The notes under the pieces were generated by a model. The model was not told the origin of the DNA. It searched no databases and saw only the letters and a list, made by a program, of their open reading frames with translations. Positions 31,987 to 41,817 of a stretch of 64,000 bases of DNA are shown here, one piece after another. Position 1 is the stretch's first letter. Each line of letters starts with the position of its first letter. The stretch comes from Amycolatopsis vastitatis (GTDB lineage: Bacteria; Actinomycetota; Actinomycetes; Mycobacteriales; Pseudonocardiaceae). A program made the position numbers and the translations under genes. Where the stretch lies: NCBI RefSeq assembly GCF_002234595.1, contig NZ_NMUL01000007.1, forward strand, positions 540,882 through 604,881, given 5' to 3'.

Positions 31987-34725
31987 ATGCCGGAGCTGCT
32001 CCTGGTACGACCCGACGACCACGTCATCGCCGGGGTGAGCCTCCCGGGCTTCGCGGTGGGCGCGGGCCCCGGCGGGGCTCCCCTGCTCGTCGCCGGTGAC
32101 GATGCCCGCCTGATCGTGACGTTCCCGCCCCAGCACGTCGCCGAAGAAGCCTCCTTCCCGGACACGCCGGCGCCGTTCGTGCCGTTCGATCCGCCCGTTC
32201 CGGTGTGGCGGTCCGTTCTCTCCGGGCGGAGCCGCGTCGCGTTCTCCGTCGAGCGGGGCACGACGATCGTGCCGACCGTCGCGGGCGTCCTGGACGCCAT
32301 CGGCGCCGCCTCGGTTCGGCCCCCTTCGGCACCGCCGGGCGAAGAAGACACCGCGATCGAGCTGCCCTGGCGGCTGGTCCTCGCTCCGGCCGACAGCGCC
32401 GGCACGTCTGTCCATTGTGTACAAGCAGCGGCTCCGGTCACCGTGTCCGGGGTGACCGGTCTCTGGTGCGCGAGGCTCACCGGTTCCGCCGCGACACCGC
32501 TGGATGCCGGGCTGAGCCTGCAGCCCGTCGACGGCGATCTGGCCGGGCGAGACGACGATCTCGGCTTCGAAGTGGCCTTGGCGGCACAGGAACGGTCGCT
32601 GATCGTGCTCAACAGCGCGACCCGGTTGGCCGCGGCGAGCCGGCTCGAGCTCGGTGCCCTGGGCGGGACGTTGAGCGCCGACGGGGTGTGGGAGAACTTC
32701 CGGTGGCGGCAACGCACGGTTCTCGGGCGCGACCTGAGCGTGGAGACGGCCGTCACCGGCCGGCTCTACCCCTTGGGGCACCGCGCGGTCTTCGAGGTCT
32801 TCAGCGAGCGCCAGTTCGACCCGGACGCGGGGAACGCCGCCGTCCTGCGGCGGTGGTCGGTGCTGACGGTCACCGAACCGGCGCGCCGGCCGCCCGCGGA
32901 CCTCGCCGTGCGGCGCCGCTTCCCCTTCGACGACGTCGAAATCCTCACCCGGGTGTACGCCGGCCTCGCCGAGCCCGACTGGCAGGAGCACGCCCCGCCG
33001 GACGGGCGCCCGCCCCTGCGGACGCACTTCTTCCCGACGAACCTGGCCGGCGAGTTCATCCGGTTCCCGCTGCGGGTGGGCAGCCCGACCGGGGACCTGC
33101 GGTGCGACCTGCCGCAGATCTTCGTCGCCGACCTGTCCCCCGAATACGACTCCCTCACCGATCCGACCCTCGCCGACACGCTCGCCGGGGCCTACGGGGC
33201 CGAGGAAGTGCGCCTGCCGGGCGCGAACCTCGACCTGGTGCGGTCGCCGCGCCCGCGGGACGGCGACGTGCACGAGGTGCACGCGCTGGACATCGCCGGG
33301 CGGCTGACCGGCGACGGCTACCGGCCCGCGCTCGCCGGCCTCGAAGTCCGGGTCCCGGCCCTGCGCTCGCTGACCGGGTTCGCCGCGGCCACCCCGGTCC
33401 GGTTCGCGGAGAACTACCTGGCCCGCGGGGACGCGGAGGACGTGCTGTTCGAGCTGACCGGCGCCCCGATCGACGTCGACTTCACCCGCTGCGCGCAGCA
33501 GTCCGGCGGCCTGGTTTCGCCCGCCTTCGCGGCGAACGGCCTTTCGCGCTCGTTCGGCCCGGTCAACCTGGCCGGGCTGCCGAACCCGGTCACCGGCCTC
33601 CTCGACCCCAGGCGGGTGTTCCCGCCGGAGGCGACCATCCTCGGCTTCCCGATCCGCGACCTCGTCTCGCAGGTGCGGGTGCCGCCGCAGATCACGTCGA
33701 TCATCCGGACCGGCCGCCCGCCGGCGGTCACCATGCGGTGGAAGGACGTCAAGCTCTCCGCGCTCGGCCCCTTCACGCCGACCGCCGGGACACGGATGAA
33801 CCTGACCGTCACGACCGAGCCGGGACCGGCCGGCGTCCCGGGCCCGCAGGCCCACACGACGTGCACGGTGAACGACTTCGCGCTCGTCCTGCCGCCGGGT
33901 CCGCAGGCGCTGCTGGAGCTCTCGTTCGGCAGGATCGAGTTCACCCAGGTCACCGGCCGCCCTCCCGACCTGCGGATCGACGGCCTGCGCGCGGAGTTCC
34001 TCGGGCTGCTGCAACTGCTCGAAGAACTGCAGAACGCCGTCGACCTCGCCGGCGCCGCGCGCTTCCTGGACGTCACGCCGTCCGGCATCACCGCGCGGTA
34101 CTCCCTGCCGGTGCCCTCGGTGTCGGCGGGCGCCTTCTCCTTGCGCAACGTCGCCGTGCACACCGCGGTCGAGGTGCCGTTCGACGCCCGGCCGGTGCAG
34201 GTGACGCTGGGGTTCAGCAGCCGGGCCAACCCGTTCAACCTCAGCGTGCTGATGCTCGGCGGGGGCGGCTACATCGAGGTGGTGCTCGACCGGCACGGCC
34301 TGCGGCGCCTCGAGGCCGCCCTCGAGTTCGGGGCACTGGTCGCGATCGACTTCCTCGTCGCGAGCGGCGAAGTGCACGCGCTCGGCGGTGTCCGCTTCAC
34401 CCTCGAGCAGGACGGTTCGGTGTCCCTGGAGGGCTACCTGCGCATCGGCGGCTGCGTCGAGGTGCTCGGCCTCGTTTCGGTGTCGGTCGAGATGCGCATC
34501 GGGCTGACCTACCGCTCCGACCGCAAGGCCCTGGTCGGCCGCGCGACCCTGGTCGTCGAGGTGGACCTCACGCTGTGGTCGGAAAGCGTCGAGCTGGACA
34601 GCGGTGAGTGGGTGCTGGCGGGCGGCGCGGCCGCGGTGCCCGGGCCGCGCGGCCTGCGGCAGCTCGACGGCCCGGCACTGGACCTGCAGCGGTGGCGCGA
34701 CTACCGCGCGGTTTTCGCGCACTGA
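31987..34725 (+). CDS. Large protein of unknown function, 912 residues
   Basis: I recognise no family. There is no signal peptide and no transmembrane helix. The sequence is rich in short beta-strand patterns (alternating hydrophobic residues, many Pro and Gly turns), suggesting a multi-domain beta structure. The C-terminal 250 residues contain a repetitive beta region (SVSAGAFSLRNVAVHTAVEV, then LEFGALVAIDFLV and VRFTLEQDGSVSL). It is preceded by a perfect operator-like palindrome and followed 13 bp later by the WD40 gene, so the three large genes 31987-40243 appear to form one operon. A structural or scaffold role is only a guess. Confidence 0.7.
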   Translation: MPELLLVRPDDHVIAGVSLPGFAVGAGPGGAPLLVAGDDARLIVTFPPQHVAEEASFPDTPAPFVPFDPPVPVWRSVLSGRSRVAFSVERGTTIVPTVAGVLDAIGAASVRPPSAPPGEEDTAIELPWRLVLAPADSAGTSVHCVQAAAPVTVSGVTGLWCARLTGSAATPLDAGLSLQPVDGDLAGRDDDLGFEVALAAQERSLIVLNSATRLAAASRLELGALGGTLSADGVWENFRWRQRTVLGRDLSVETAVTGRLYPLGHRAVFEVFSERQFDPDAGNAAVLRRWSVLTVTEPARRPPADLAVRRRFPFDDVEILTRVYAGLAEPDWQEHAPPDGRPPLRTHFFPTNLAGEFIRFPLRVGSPTGDLRCDLPQIFVADLSPEYDSLTDPTLADTLAGAYGAEEVRLPGANLDLVRSPRPRDGDVHEVHALDIAGRLTGDGYRPALAGLEVRVPALRSLTGFAAATPVRFAENYLARGDAEDVLFELTGAPIDVDFTRCAQQSGGLVSPAFAANGLSRSFGPVNLAGLPNPVTGLLDPRRVFPPEATILGFPIRDLVSQVRVPPQITSIIRTGRPPAVTMRWKDVKLSALGPFTPTAGTRMNLTVTTEPGPAGVPGPQAHTTCTVNDFALVLPPGPQALLELSFGRIEFTQVTGRPPDLRIDGLRAEFLGLLQLLEELQNAVDLAGAARFLDVTPSGITARYSLPVPSVSAGAFSLRNVAVHTAVEVPFDARPVQVTLGFSSRANPFNLSVLMLGGGGYIEVVLDRHGLRRLEAALEFGALVAIDFLVASGEVHALGGVRFTLEQDGSVSLEGYLRIGGCVEVLGLVSVSVEMRIGLTYRSDRKALVGRATLVVEVDLTLWSESVELDSGEWVLAGGAAAVPGPRGLRQLDGPALDLQRWRDYRAVFAH

Positions 34726-34738
34726 CCGAGGAGTGACC

Positions 34739-36785
34739 ATGGGTGTGGCCGGCACGCGGCAGCACGACTTGACCTTGCCGATGCTGGTGCGGTCGCTGGG
34801 CTGGACACCGGACGGCAAGCGGCTCGTCGTGTCGGGGACGAACTTCGCCGAGGAGACGAGCGGCGGGAAGGTCGCCGTCGTCGATGCCTCGACAGGAGCT
34901 GTCGAATGGGTGCTCAACCAGGCCGACCCGGCGACGGACAGCTGTTCCGTGAGCGGCGACGGCGTGTGGCTGGCGGTCTCCGGTCAAGACGCCAAGGGCG
35001 TGCTCGCCGTCGAAGACGGCAGCCCGCGGTGCACCAACCAGGAGTTCGCCGTCGCCGAGCGGGTCGCGTTCGGCCCGGACGGCCGGTTCGTCGCGGCCAT
35101 CGGCTCGAGCACGGGCTTCGCCGCGGCCCTGCAGGTCTGGGTGTTCGACGCGGCCTCGGGTGAGACCATGTGGCGCAGCTCGGGGCCGTTCGATGACGTC
35201 CAGCAGTTCAGCAAGCTGGCCTACAGCCCGGATTCCCGGCTGCTCGCCGTGGTCCGCGCCGCCGAGTCCTTCGTCTTCGACGCGGTCACCGGCGACCAGC
35301 TCCGCGCGTTGCCCGACTTCGTGGATTCCGTCGCGTTCACCCCGGACTCGCGGACCGTCGTCGCCGGGATGACCGACGGCACCGCCCGGATGATCGACGT
35401 CGCGTCCGGGGCCACCGTGGTCGCTCAGGTCCACGACGTCGCCGGGCTCGATTCGGTCGCCGTCAGCCGCGACGGCCGCTGGGCCGCTACGGTCGTCGAG
35501 CCGGGGCCCGCGGTGTTCGAAACCGGCACCGGCAAGGTCCGCTTCGGCCCGCTTCCCGACATCGGCGAGTGCACCAAGGTCGGCTACGGCCCGGACCTGA
35601 GAACCATTGCGGTGAACCAGATCCCGGGGCCGACGCCGCGCCCGGGCATCGCCGTGCTGAGCGCGGCGACCGGCGCCGTGCTCTGGTCGGACGAAGGCCC
35701 GGACCTCGCCCGCGACCTCGCCTACAGCCCCGACGGCAGCCGGATCGCCGTCGGCGGGATCATCGACGCCGGACAGGGTTACCTCCGGCTGTACCAGGTC
35801 GGCGGCGAGCGGCTCCGCATCGACCACGGCAGCACGATCACGCAGCTCGACATCGCCCGGACGGCCCCGGTGGTGGTGACGGCGACCGCCGATCAGAAGG
35901 TCCGGATGTACCGGCTGGACGTGGGCGGGGATCCGCTCGTCGAAGGCGCTCACCCCAGCCCGGTCACCTCGGTCGCGATCGGCGCGGACGGCCTGTCCGC
36001 CGCCAGTGGCTGCCTCGACGGCAACGCCCGGCTCTTCAAGGCGCTGTCGGGCCGGGTGTGGGCGGCCGACCACGGCCAGGCGGTCAACGCGGTGGCGATC
36101 AGCCCCGCCGGGGACCTGGTCGCCACCGGCTGTGCCGACCGGACGGCCCGGGCGCTCGAGTTCGCCACCGGGGCCGAACGCTGGCGGTGCCCGCACCCGA
36201 GCGGCGTCACGGCCGTGCTGTTCAGCCCGGACGGCTCGGTTCTGGCGACCGCGAGCAACCGGGCGACGGTCCTCGTCGATGTCCGGACCGGGAAGGCCAC
36301 GCACCAGGTGGACGGCGACGGGCGGGTGCGGGCGCTGGCGTTCGGGAAGGACGGCCTGCTCGCCACCGCCAACGACGACGGGCGGGTCCAGCTCGTCGAT
36401 CCGGTGTCCGGCGGTCACCGGCACCGTGACCCATCCGCGGGCGGTGACCGCGGTGGCGTTCAGCGCGAACGGCCGGTTCCTCGCTTCGGGCGGTGCGGAC
36501 CGGACCGTCCGCATCTCGGAACTGGGCGGCGCGGCGCCCGCCGAGGTGCGCACCCTCACCTGCGACGCGCCCCTCAGCGCGGTGGCGTTCCACCCCGTGG
36601 ACAGGGCCATCGCCGTGGCCACGGAAAGCGGGACGGTGACCGCCTTCGAGGTCGAGACGGGATTCGAGCAGTACCGCGTTTCCCATCCCGCGCCGGTCCG
36701 CGACCTGGCGTTCACCGCCGACGGCGAACTCCTCGTCACCTCCTGCGAAGACGGGGTCCTGCGCGTGGTCGGGGGCAGGCCGTGA
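34739..36785 (+). CDS. WD40-repeat protein with an apparent frameshift near 36412
   Basis: The frame from ATG 34739 (after a GAGGAG site) encodes successive WD40-like blades of the form LAYSPDSRLLAV and VAISPAGDLVATGC up to about 36410. The repeats then continue in another frame (VTAVAFSANGRFLASGGADR, then VRDLAFTADGELLVTSCEDG) to TGA 36783-36785. Removing one base in the stretch 36409-36414 restores one protein of about 681 residues. Uncorrected, the first frame runs without a stop into the next gene through an Arg-rich nonsense segment. The blades are likely protein-interaction surfaces. Assembly error, true mutation and programmed shifting are all possible. Confidence 0.72.
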
Positions 36786-39700
36786 GCGAGGTGCTGTGGG
36801 TGCCGGTCCCCGGCGGGCTCGACGGCACGCAGGCCGTCGTGCAGGTGCTGGTCGTGCCGCGGCTGCAGGGCGGGCGGCTCGCCGACTTCGGCATGCAGGA
36901 CTGGCCGGGAGTGCTGGAATCCGCCGCCTTCGAAGTCCGGACGAAGACGTCGGAGGGCATCCAGACCGTCGACGCCGCCGTGACGTACCGGAACGTCGCG
37001 CGGTCCGATCTCTGGCAGGCGTTCTTCGGCGGGGATGCCGGGCTGGTCAACGAGTTCGGCCAGAAGACCTACCCCGCGCCGGACGTCGCCGACACCTACC
37101 GCGACGCGAGCGAAGTCGTCGGCACGTACCAGACGTCGGCGAAGGCGCTGGCCGTACCGGACCCGAACACGCCGGCCATGGTGCGGCAGCAGCTGGAGAC
37201 CTGGTTCGATCCGGCGCCGCTGCCTCCCCCGCCGCCGTCGCCGCCGATCCCGCCGCACACCCCCGCCGACTTCCACGGCACGGTCGCGATGCTGCGCGAG
37301 CATCCCGCGGTGCTCCGGAAACTCGGCCTGGTCTTCGACGTCACCCTCGACCGGTCGGCGCTCGACGTCGGTGCGCCGGACACCCGGTTCCTGTCGATCC
37401 GCTGCCCGGACCCGCCGCTCAGCTTCCTGGTCACCGCGCCGTGGACGCACTACCTGCTCACCGCCGCCCAGTTCGTGCCCGCACCGTCGCCCGGCGCGGC
37501 CGCGGACATCCGCGCGGGCCTGCTCAACCTCGGCCGGGCTTCGGCGATCGTCGCGCCGCCTTCGCCGCCGGACGAGCCGCCGCCCCCGCCGCGCTGGGCG
37601 GTGTCCACCTTCGACGTCGACGGGATCGTCGGCAGGCTCCGGGACGCGGCGAAGTCCGCCCGCGAAAGCGACACCGGCGACGCGCCCGCGCTGCCGCACA
37701 TCAGGACCGGCGGGCTGATGCTCGTCCGGCCGGGCCGGGCGGACGACTTCGCCGGGCGGGTCGCCACGGCCGCCGCGAACGCCCGCCTCGAATCCGCCGC
37801 GGACGCGGAGTTCCACGCCGAGGACCTCGTCCTCGGCTATCGCGTGGACGTCCGCATGGGCGACGATCCCCACTGGCATCCGCTGTGCGCCCGGCAGGCC
37901 CGCTACGGCGTCAACGGCCTGCCGATCGCCTCGGCCGAGGCGATCGACGACGAGGGCTTCCACGACGAAGAAGGCCACGTGAAGGCCAACGCCGCGATCC
38001 GGGACCCGGACCGGACCCTGCGCGCGGACCAGGTCGTCGTGCGCTGGGACGGCTGGAGCCTGGCCGTCCCGCGGCCCAACCTCCTCGACAACACCGCGGG
38101 CGCCGCGCGCAAGCCCGGCGTCGAGCTGCCGTACGAGTTCGAATGGAGTTACCGCCTGCGGCCCGCAAGCCTTCCGCCACTGCGTTTCTCCCGCCGCTAC
38201 AGCATGCGCGCGCGGATCGCCGACCTCGCCGGGGGCGGTCTGGGCACCGAGCACCAGAGCACCAGCGCCGACACCACCGAGACCATCCTCTACCTGCGGC
38301 ACGAACCCCTCGCGGCCCCCGTCCTCCAGGCAGGGGCGCAGTTCGCCGCCGGCGCGGCCGTCGACCGGCTCGTCATCCGCAGCGACTTCGGCAAGAGTGT
38401 CGCGGAGACCTCGGCCGCCGACCCCGGCTACCCGGCGACCGACCGGCGCGAGCTGCTTCCGCCGCAGACGACGTTCGCGATCGCCGAGCAGCACGGCGAA
38501 TTCGACCACCCCGAGGACGAACGGACCCGGAACTGGGCCGAACGGGCACTGACCGTGTTCTCCGAGACCGGCGACGCCGCCGAGCGCGGGCTGCCCGACC
38601 CGGCGGTGAACGGCGTCAACGCCGTCCTGGCCGCCGAGCCGGGCGGGGTGGCGGAACCGCTGAGCGAGCGGTCGGCCTGGGCACCGGACTGGCCCGAGCA
38701 GGCGGACAAGGCGATCGAGCTCGTCGAGGGACCGGCCGACGACCCGATTTCCCTGCAGTGGGCGGGAGACCGGCTCGTGGTCCGGCTGGCCCAGGCCGAG
38801 CAGGTGCGGATCGCGCTTTCGTCGACCATCCGCGACGGCTACATCGACCACTTCGCGATGTTCGACTGGCTCGCCCGCGCCGACGTCCCGGACGTGTCCC
38901 TCGTCGAGGCCCAGAACGGCGGTCACCCCCTGCTCTCGCCGCCGCGGGTCGTCCACCTCGTGCACGCGGTGCGCCGTCCGCTGGCCGAACCGCAGTGGCG
39001 CCTGCCGCCGGACGCGATCTCCCGCGACGAGAACGACACCACGGCCGTGCTGAGCCCGCGGTTCACCGGGGAGGGCTTGAACACCGACAGCACGGTCGCC
39101 CTGGACGTCGCGGCCCAGTGGACCGTCCGCTCGGATTCGGGTGTCGAGCAGGTCACCGTCGACCGCCTGCACACCGAGCCGATCGCCCGCGGCGAGCCGG
39201 CTTTCTCGCCGATGCGGCATTCCTTCGGGGACACCAGGCACCGGGTGGTCACCTACACCCTCACCGCCGTCAGCCGGTTCCGTGAGTTCTACGGCCCCGC
39301 CGAACCCGACGCGGCGTTCCGCGTGACCAAGGCCCAGCAACCCGTGTCGATCGTGTCGAGCGCCCGGCCGCCGGCACCGGTGGTGCTCGCGGCGCGGCCG
39401 GCGTTCCGGTGGGAACGCACCACGGCCGCCGGCCGGATCTCGCACGTCCGCCACGGCGGCCTGCTGCGGATCGAGCTGGCCCGGCCGTGGTTCGAGACCG
39501 GCGACGGCGAACAGCTCGCCGTCGTCACGGCGATCGAGGAACCGCCGGAAGAACACTCCGGGCTCGTGACGCGTATCGGCCGCGACCCGCTCTTCGCCTC
39601 GCCGGAACTTCCCCTGTTCCCGGCCGCGGACTGGTTCGCCGGCCACGCCGACGAAGTCTTCCTCCCAGAAATCCCCGCGCGGGTGCGCGCCGTCGGATTC

Positions 39701-40243
39701 GCGGTGACCGAGGCGGGCGACCGCTGGTTCGCCGACGTCGAGCTCACCTTGCCCGCGCCGTCGTACAACCCGTTCGTCCAGCTCGCCGTCGCCCGGTACC
39801 AGCCGGAGAGCCTCCGCGGCCTCGAACTGTCCACAGTGGTCGTCACGGACCTGGTTCCCGTGCTGCCGGACCGGACGTTGGCCGTCACGAAGGAAGGCGA
39901 CGTCGCCCGGGTCGAGCTGTCCGGCACCATGCCCGAACCGCGGACCGGCCTCGACGTGGTGGTCGAAGAGCACGTCCCCGCGGCCGGGGAGCACGACCTG
40001 ATCCTGCTCGGCGGCGGCCCCGAGGTCCCGGGGTGGGTCCCGGTCCAGGGCCTCACCGCCACCGACGGCGTCACGACCACGGTCGACCTGTCCCGGCTCG
40101 GCGGCGCGGGTCCGCTGCGCCTGCGCGTCCGGGAGATCGACCTGCCCGGCGCCACCCAGGACGTCGTGACGCCGGAGCTGAACGAGCGCTCGCCGTTCGT
40201 CGACCTGGTGCCGTTGCCCGCGGAATGGCTTCCGCGGGCGTGA
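36782..40243 (+). CDS. Very large protein of unknown function, 1153 residues
   Basis: GTG 36782 overlaps the WD40 stop (GTGA). The product begins SEVLWVPVPGGLDG and has no signal peptide or transmembrane segment. Two proline-rich linkers (around residues 145-160 and 260-275) separate an N-terminal domain of about 145 residues, a second of about 100, and a long C-terminal region that looks beta-rich. No catalytic motif is recognised. It is the third gene of the operon starting at 31987. The combination of two giant unknown proteins with a WD40 protein suggests a multi-subunit assembly. Confidence in the gene is high; nothing can be said about function. Confidence 0.75.
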   Translation: MSEVLWVPVPGGLDGTQAVVQVLVVPRLQGGRLADFGMQDWPGVLESAAFEVRTKTSEGIQTVDAAVTYRNVARSDLWQAFFGGDAGLVNEFGQKTYPAPDVADTYRDASEVVGTYQTSAKALAVPDPNTPAMVRQQLETWFDPAPLPPPPPSPPIPPHTPADFHGTVAMLREHPAVLRKLGLVFDVTLDRSALDVGAPDTRFLSIRCPDPPLSFLVTAPWTHYLLTAAQFVPAPSPGAAADIRAGLLNLGRASAIVAPPSPPDEPPPPPRWAVSTFDVDGIVGRLRDAAKSARESDTGDAPALPHIRTGGLMLVRPGRADDFAGRVATAAANARLESAADAEFHAEDLVLGYRVDVRMGDDPHWHPLCARQARYGVNGLPIASAEAIDDEGFHDEEGHVKANAAIRDPDRTLRADQVVVRWDGWSLAVPRPNLLDNTAGAARKPGVELPYEFEWSYRLRPASLPPLRFSRRYSMRARIADLAGGGLGTEHQSTSADTTETILYLRHEPLAAPVLQAGAQFAAGAAVDRLVIRSDFGKSVAETSAADPGYPATDRRELLPPQTTFAIAEQHGEFDHPEDERTRNWAERALTVFSETGDAAERGLPDPAVNGVNAVLAAEPGGVAEPLSERSAWAPDWPEQADKAIELVEGPADDPISLQWAGDRLVVRLAQAEQVRIALSSTIRDGYIDHFAMFDWLARADVPDVSLVEAQNGGHPLLSPPRVVHLVHAVRRPLAEPQWRLPPDAISRDENDTTAVLSPRFTGEGLNTDSTVALDVAAQWTVRSDSGVEQVTVDRLHTEPIARGEPAFSPMRHSFGDTRHRVVTYTLTAVSRFREFYGPAEPDAAFRVTKAQQPVSIVSSARPPAPVVLAARPAFRWERTTAAGRISHVRHGGLLRIELARPWFETGDGEQLAVVTAIEEPPEEHSGLVTRIGRDPLFASPELPLFPAADWFAGHADEVFLPEIPARVRAVGFAVTEAGDRWFADVELTLPAPSYNPFVQLAVARYQPESLRGLELSTVVVTDLVPVLPDRTLAVTKEGDVARVELSGTMPEPRTGLDVVVEEHVPAAGEHDLILLGGGPEVPGWVPVQGLTATDGVTTTVDLSRLGGAGPLRLRVREIDLPGATQDVVTPELNERSPFVDLVPLPAEWLPRA

Positions 40244-40247
40244 AGCC

Positions 40248-40573
40248 TCACAGGGCGTAGAACTCGATGGCGGCGAACGCGGGGGTTTCGCTGGTCGTGT
40301 AGCCGTCGCGCACGGCCTGCGCACTGGTCGAGACCGTCCCGCTCGCGACGTCGACCTGGATCTCGCCGGACTGGAAGTCGACGCCGCGGGTCGCGCCGTC
40401 GATGTCGTGCTCGTCGGCGAGTGGCGCGCCGAAGGTGTGGAACCGGGTGAAGTAGGTGCCGAGGATCGGCTGCCGGACGAGGAACACGCCCAGGTCGGGA
40501 TGGTGGATCAGGGGTCGTTCAGGATGTCGAGCAGGTGCTGGTCGCCCTGGAACCGCGGCGACGCGAACTCCAT
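40248..40573 (-). CDS. Small protein with an apparent -1 frameshift at a C-run
   Basis: ATG 40573 has a strong GGAGGGAG site and encodes a 21-residue start (MEFASPRFQGDQHLLDILND-P), then hits TGA at 40510-40508. The alternative frame continues directly from the same point (LIHHPDLGVFLVRQPI) to 40248. A one-base slip or a lost C in the CCCC run at 40511-40514 would join them into a protein of about 108 residues. The N-terminus vaguely resembles starts of peptidoglycan-binding-type proteins, but I make no assignment. The operator-like palindrome at 40634 lies 61 bp upstream of this ATG, as for other genes of the locus. Confidence 0.55.
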
Positions 40574-40633
40574 GCCAGGCTCCCTCCACCGCGCCGGTCG
40601 TCCGGCGATCATGCGGGCGGCGGCCGCCGGCTG

Positions 40634-40655
40634 TCATCAGGGCTAGCCCTGTGCG
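40634..40655 (-). promoter_or_regulatory. Palindrome, operator copy 3 (right arm degenerate)
   Basis: TCATCAGGG, CTAG and CCCTG are conserved, while the last four bases differ. The inner 14 bases are perfectly palindromic. It overlaps the 3' end of the NarL-type regulator gene and sits 61 bp upstream of the small frameshifted gene (ATG 40573, minus strand), like copies 1 and 2 relative to their genes. Confidence 0.6.
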
Positions 40656-41296
40656 CGCAGGTACTCCAGCACCGCCAGGACACGGCGGTGGTCCGCGGGC
40701 TCCGGCTGCAGGTCCAGGCGCAGCAGGATGTGGCGGACGTGCGTCTCCACGGTCTTCTTCGTCAGCACCAGCCGTTCGCAGATCGCCTGGTTGGACCGCC
40801 CTTCCGCGATCAGCGACAGGATCTGGTGCTCACGCTCGCTGAGCCGGGCGAGCCGGCCGTCGCCGGGCCGGGTCAGCAGCCGGGCGATCTCCGGGTCGAG
40901 CCGGCAGCCGCCCGCAGCCACGTCCCGTGCCGCGTCGACGAAGGCGCCGATCCCGCAGACCCGCTCCTTCAGCAGGTAGCCGACGCCGCGAGCGGACCCG
41001 CCGACGAGCATGCCGACCAGCCGGGTCTCGACGTGCTGGGACAGCACGAGGACTCCGACACCGGGGTGGTCGCGCCGGATTTCGACGGCGGCGCGCAGGC
41101 CCTCGAGCTCGTGGGTCGGCGGCAACCGGATGTCGACGACCGCGAGGTCCGGCCGCACCCGCCCGACCGCGCTGTGAAGCGCGGCCGCATCACCCACCTG
41201 GGCGCGGATGTCGAAGCCCGCGGTCCGCAGCACCTCGGCCACCGCTTCCCGGAAGAGGACGGCGTCATCGGCCAGCACGACACTGAACCCGCTCAT
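40643..41296 (-). CDS. NarL/FixJ-type response regulator
   Basis: A 217-residue response regulator. The receiver domain has acidic residues at 10-11 (LADD) and the phospho-acceptor Asp55 in LAVVDIRLP. The C-terminal LuxR-type helix-turn-helix reads LSEREHQILSLIAEGRSNQA, then KTVETHVRHILLRLDL. It is likely paired with the membrane histidine kinase at 42806-44563. It is a natural candidate for binding the 22-bp palindromes in this locus, one of which overlaps its own 3' end. The ATG at 41296 gives a standard family N-terminus. Confidence 0.88.
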   Translation of the reverse strand: MSGFSVVLADDAVLFREAVAEVLRTAGFDIRAQVGDAAALHSAVGRVRPDLAVVDIRLPPTHELEGLRAAVEIRRDHPGVGVLVLSQHVETRLVGMLVGGSARGVGYLLKERVCGIGAFVDAARDVAAGGCRLDPEIARLLTRPGDGRLARLSEREHQILSLIAEGRSNQAICERLVLTKKTVETHVRHILLRLDLQPEPADHRRVLAVLEYLRAQG

Positions 41297-41365
41297 GACC
41301 CACCGCCCTCGCACGACAGCCGACATACCGTGACTCGCGCGGCGGGCTCGCCGCGTTACCGTGGG

Positions 41366-41698
41366 TCAGCGGGACTTTCCGCCGAAGAACCGCCGGAGTT
41401 CGTCGGCCGACAACCGCTCTTTCGGGAGTACGGCGGCGCCGTCCGGATAGTCGCGCACGGAGCACAGCACGGCCGGGATGCCGAGCCCGGACAGGGCGCG
41501 GGCCACGGTGAATCCGTCGGTGTCCGGGAGCTGCACGTCCAGCAGCACGCCGTCGGGACGCAGCGACCGGGCGATGGCCACCGCGTCGGCACCGGTTCCG
41601 GCCTCGCCGACGACGTCGATCTCCCCGGCCTCGAGCACCCCGCGCGCGATCCGGCGGAAGCCCGGGTCGTCGTCGACTATCAGCACACGCAGGGCCAT
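41366..41698 (-). CDS. Stand-alone receiver-domain protein
   Basis: A 110-residue single-domain response regulator. It has the acidic LIVDDD pocket (residues 6-11), the phospho-acceptor Asp in VLLDVQLPD (about 54), and the conserved Lys in LPKERLS near residue 92. There is no output domain, so it may act by protein contact or as a phosphate sink in the system with the kinase and NarL-type regulator. It is transcribed in the same direction as the regulator, 69 bp upstream of its start. It is divergent from the peptidase gene with operator copy 4 between them. Confidence 0.82.
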   Translation of the reverse strand: MALRVLIVDDDPGFRRIARGVLEAGEIDVVGEAGTGADAVAIARSLRPDGVLLDVQLPDTDGFTVARALSGLGIPAVLCSVRDYPDGAAVLPKERLSADELRRFFGGKSR

Positions 41699-41729
41699 CA
41701 CGCGATGGTGCGGCCTCGCCCGGCCGGGC

Positions 41730-41751
41730 ACATCGGTGCCTGCCCTGATGA
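41730..41751. promoter_or_regulatory. Palindrome, operator copy 4 (left arm degenerate)
   Basis: The right arm GCCCTGATGA is perfect and the left arm matches imperfectly; 17 of 22 positions agree with copy 2. It ends 67 bp before the peptidase ATG. CCTGGC follows at 41775, close to the spacing of that element after copies 1 and 2. Confidence 0.55.
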
Positions 41752-41817
41752 CGACGGGACCTCCCGGCCGGGATCCTGGCCTCCAGGCGCACGCGAGACC
41801 GGGGACGAGGAGCGACG

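Noticed and set aside
34739..40243. Single 1834-residue fusion of WD40 and the giant protein
   Set aside because: The segment 36414-36781 reads as Arg-rich nonsense in this frame but as good WD40 blades in another, and a GTGA start for the second gene exists at 36782.
34568..40324. Minus-strand open frame of 1918 codons opposite the WD40 and giant genes
   Set aside because: It is antisense to genes with recognisable WD40 repeats. Its product is His/Arg/Gly/Asp-rich low complexity, typical of a shadow frame in GC-rich DNA.
40573..40637. Start of the small gene at the ATG at 40637
   Set aside because: That ATG lies inside the operator palindrome and gives an Arg-rich N-terminus. The ATG at 40573 has a strong ribosome-binding site.
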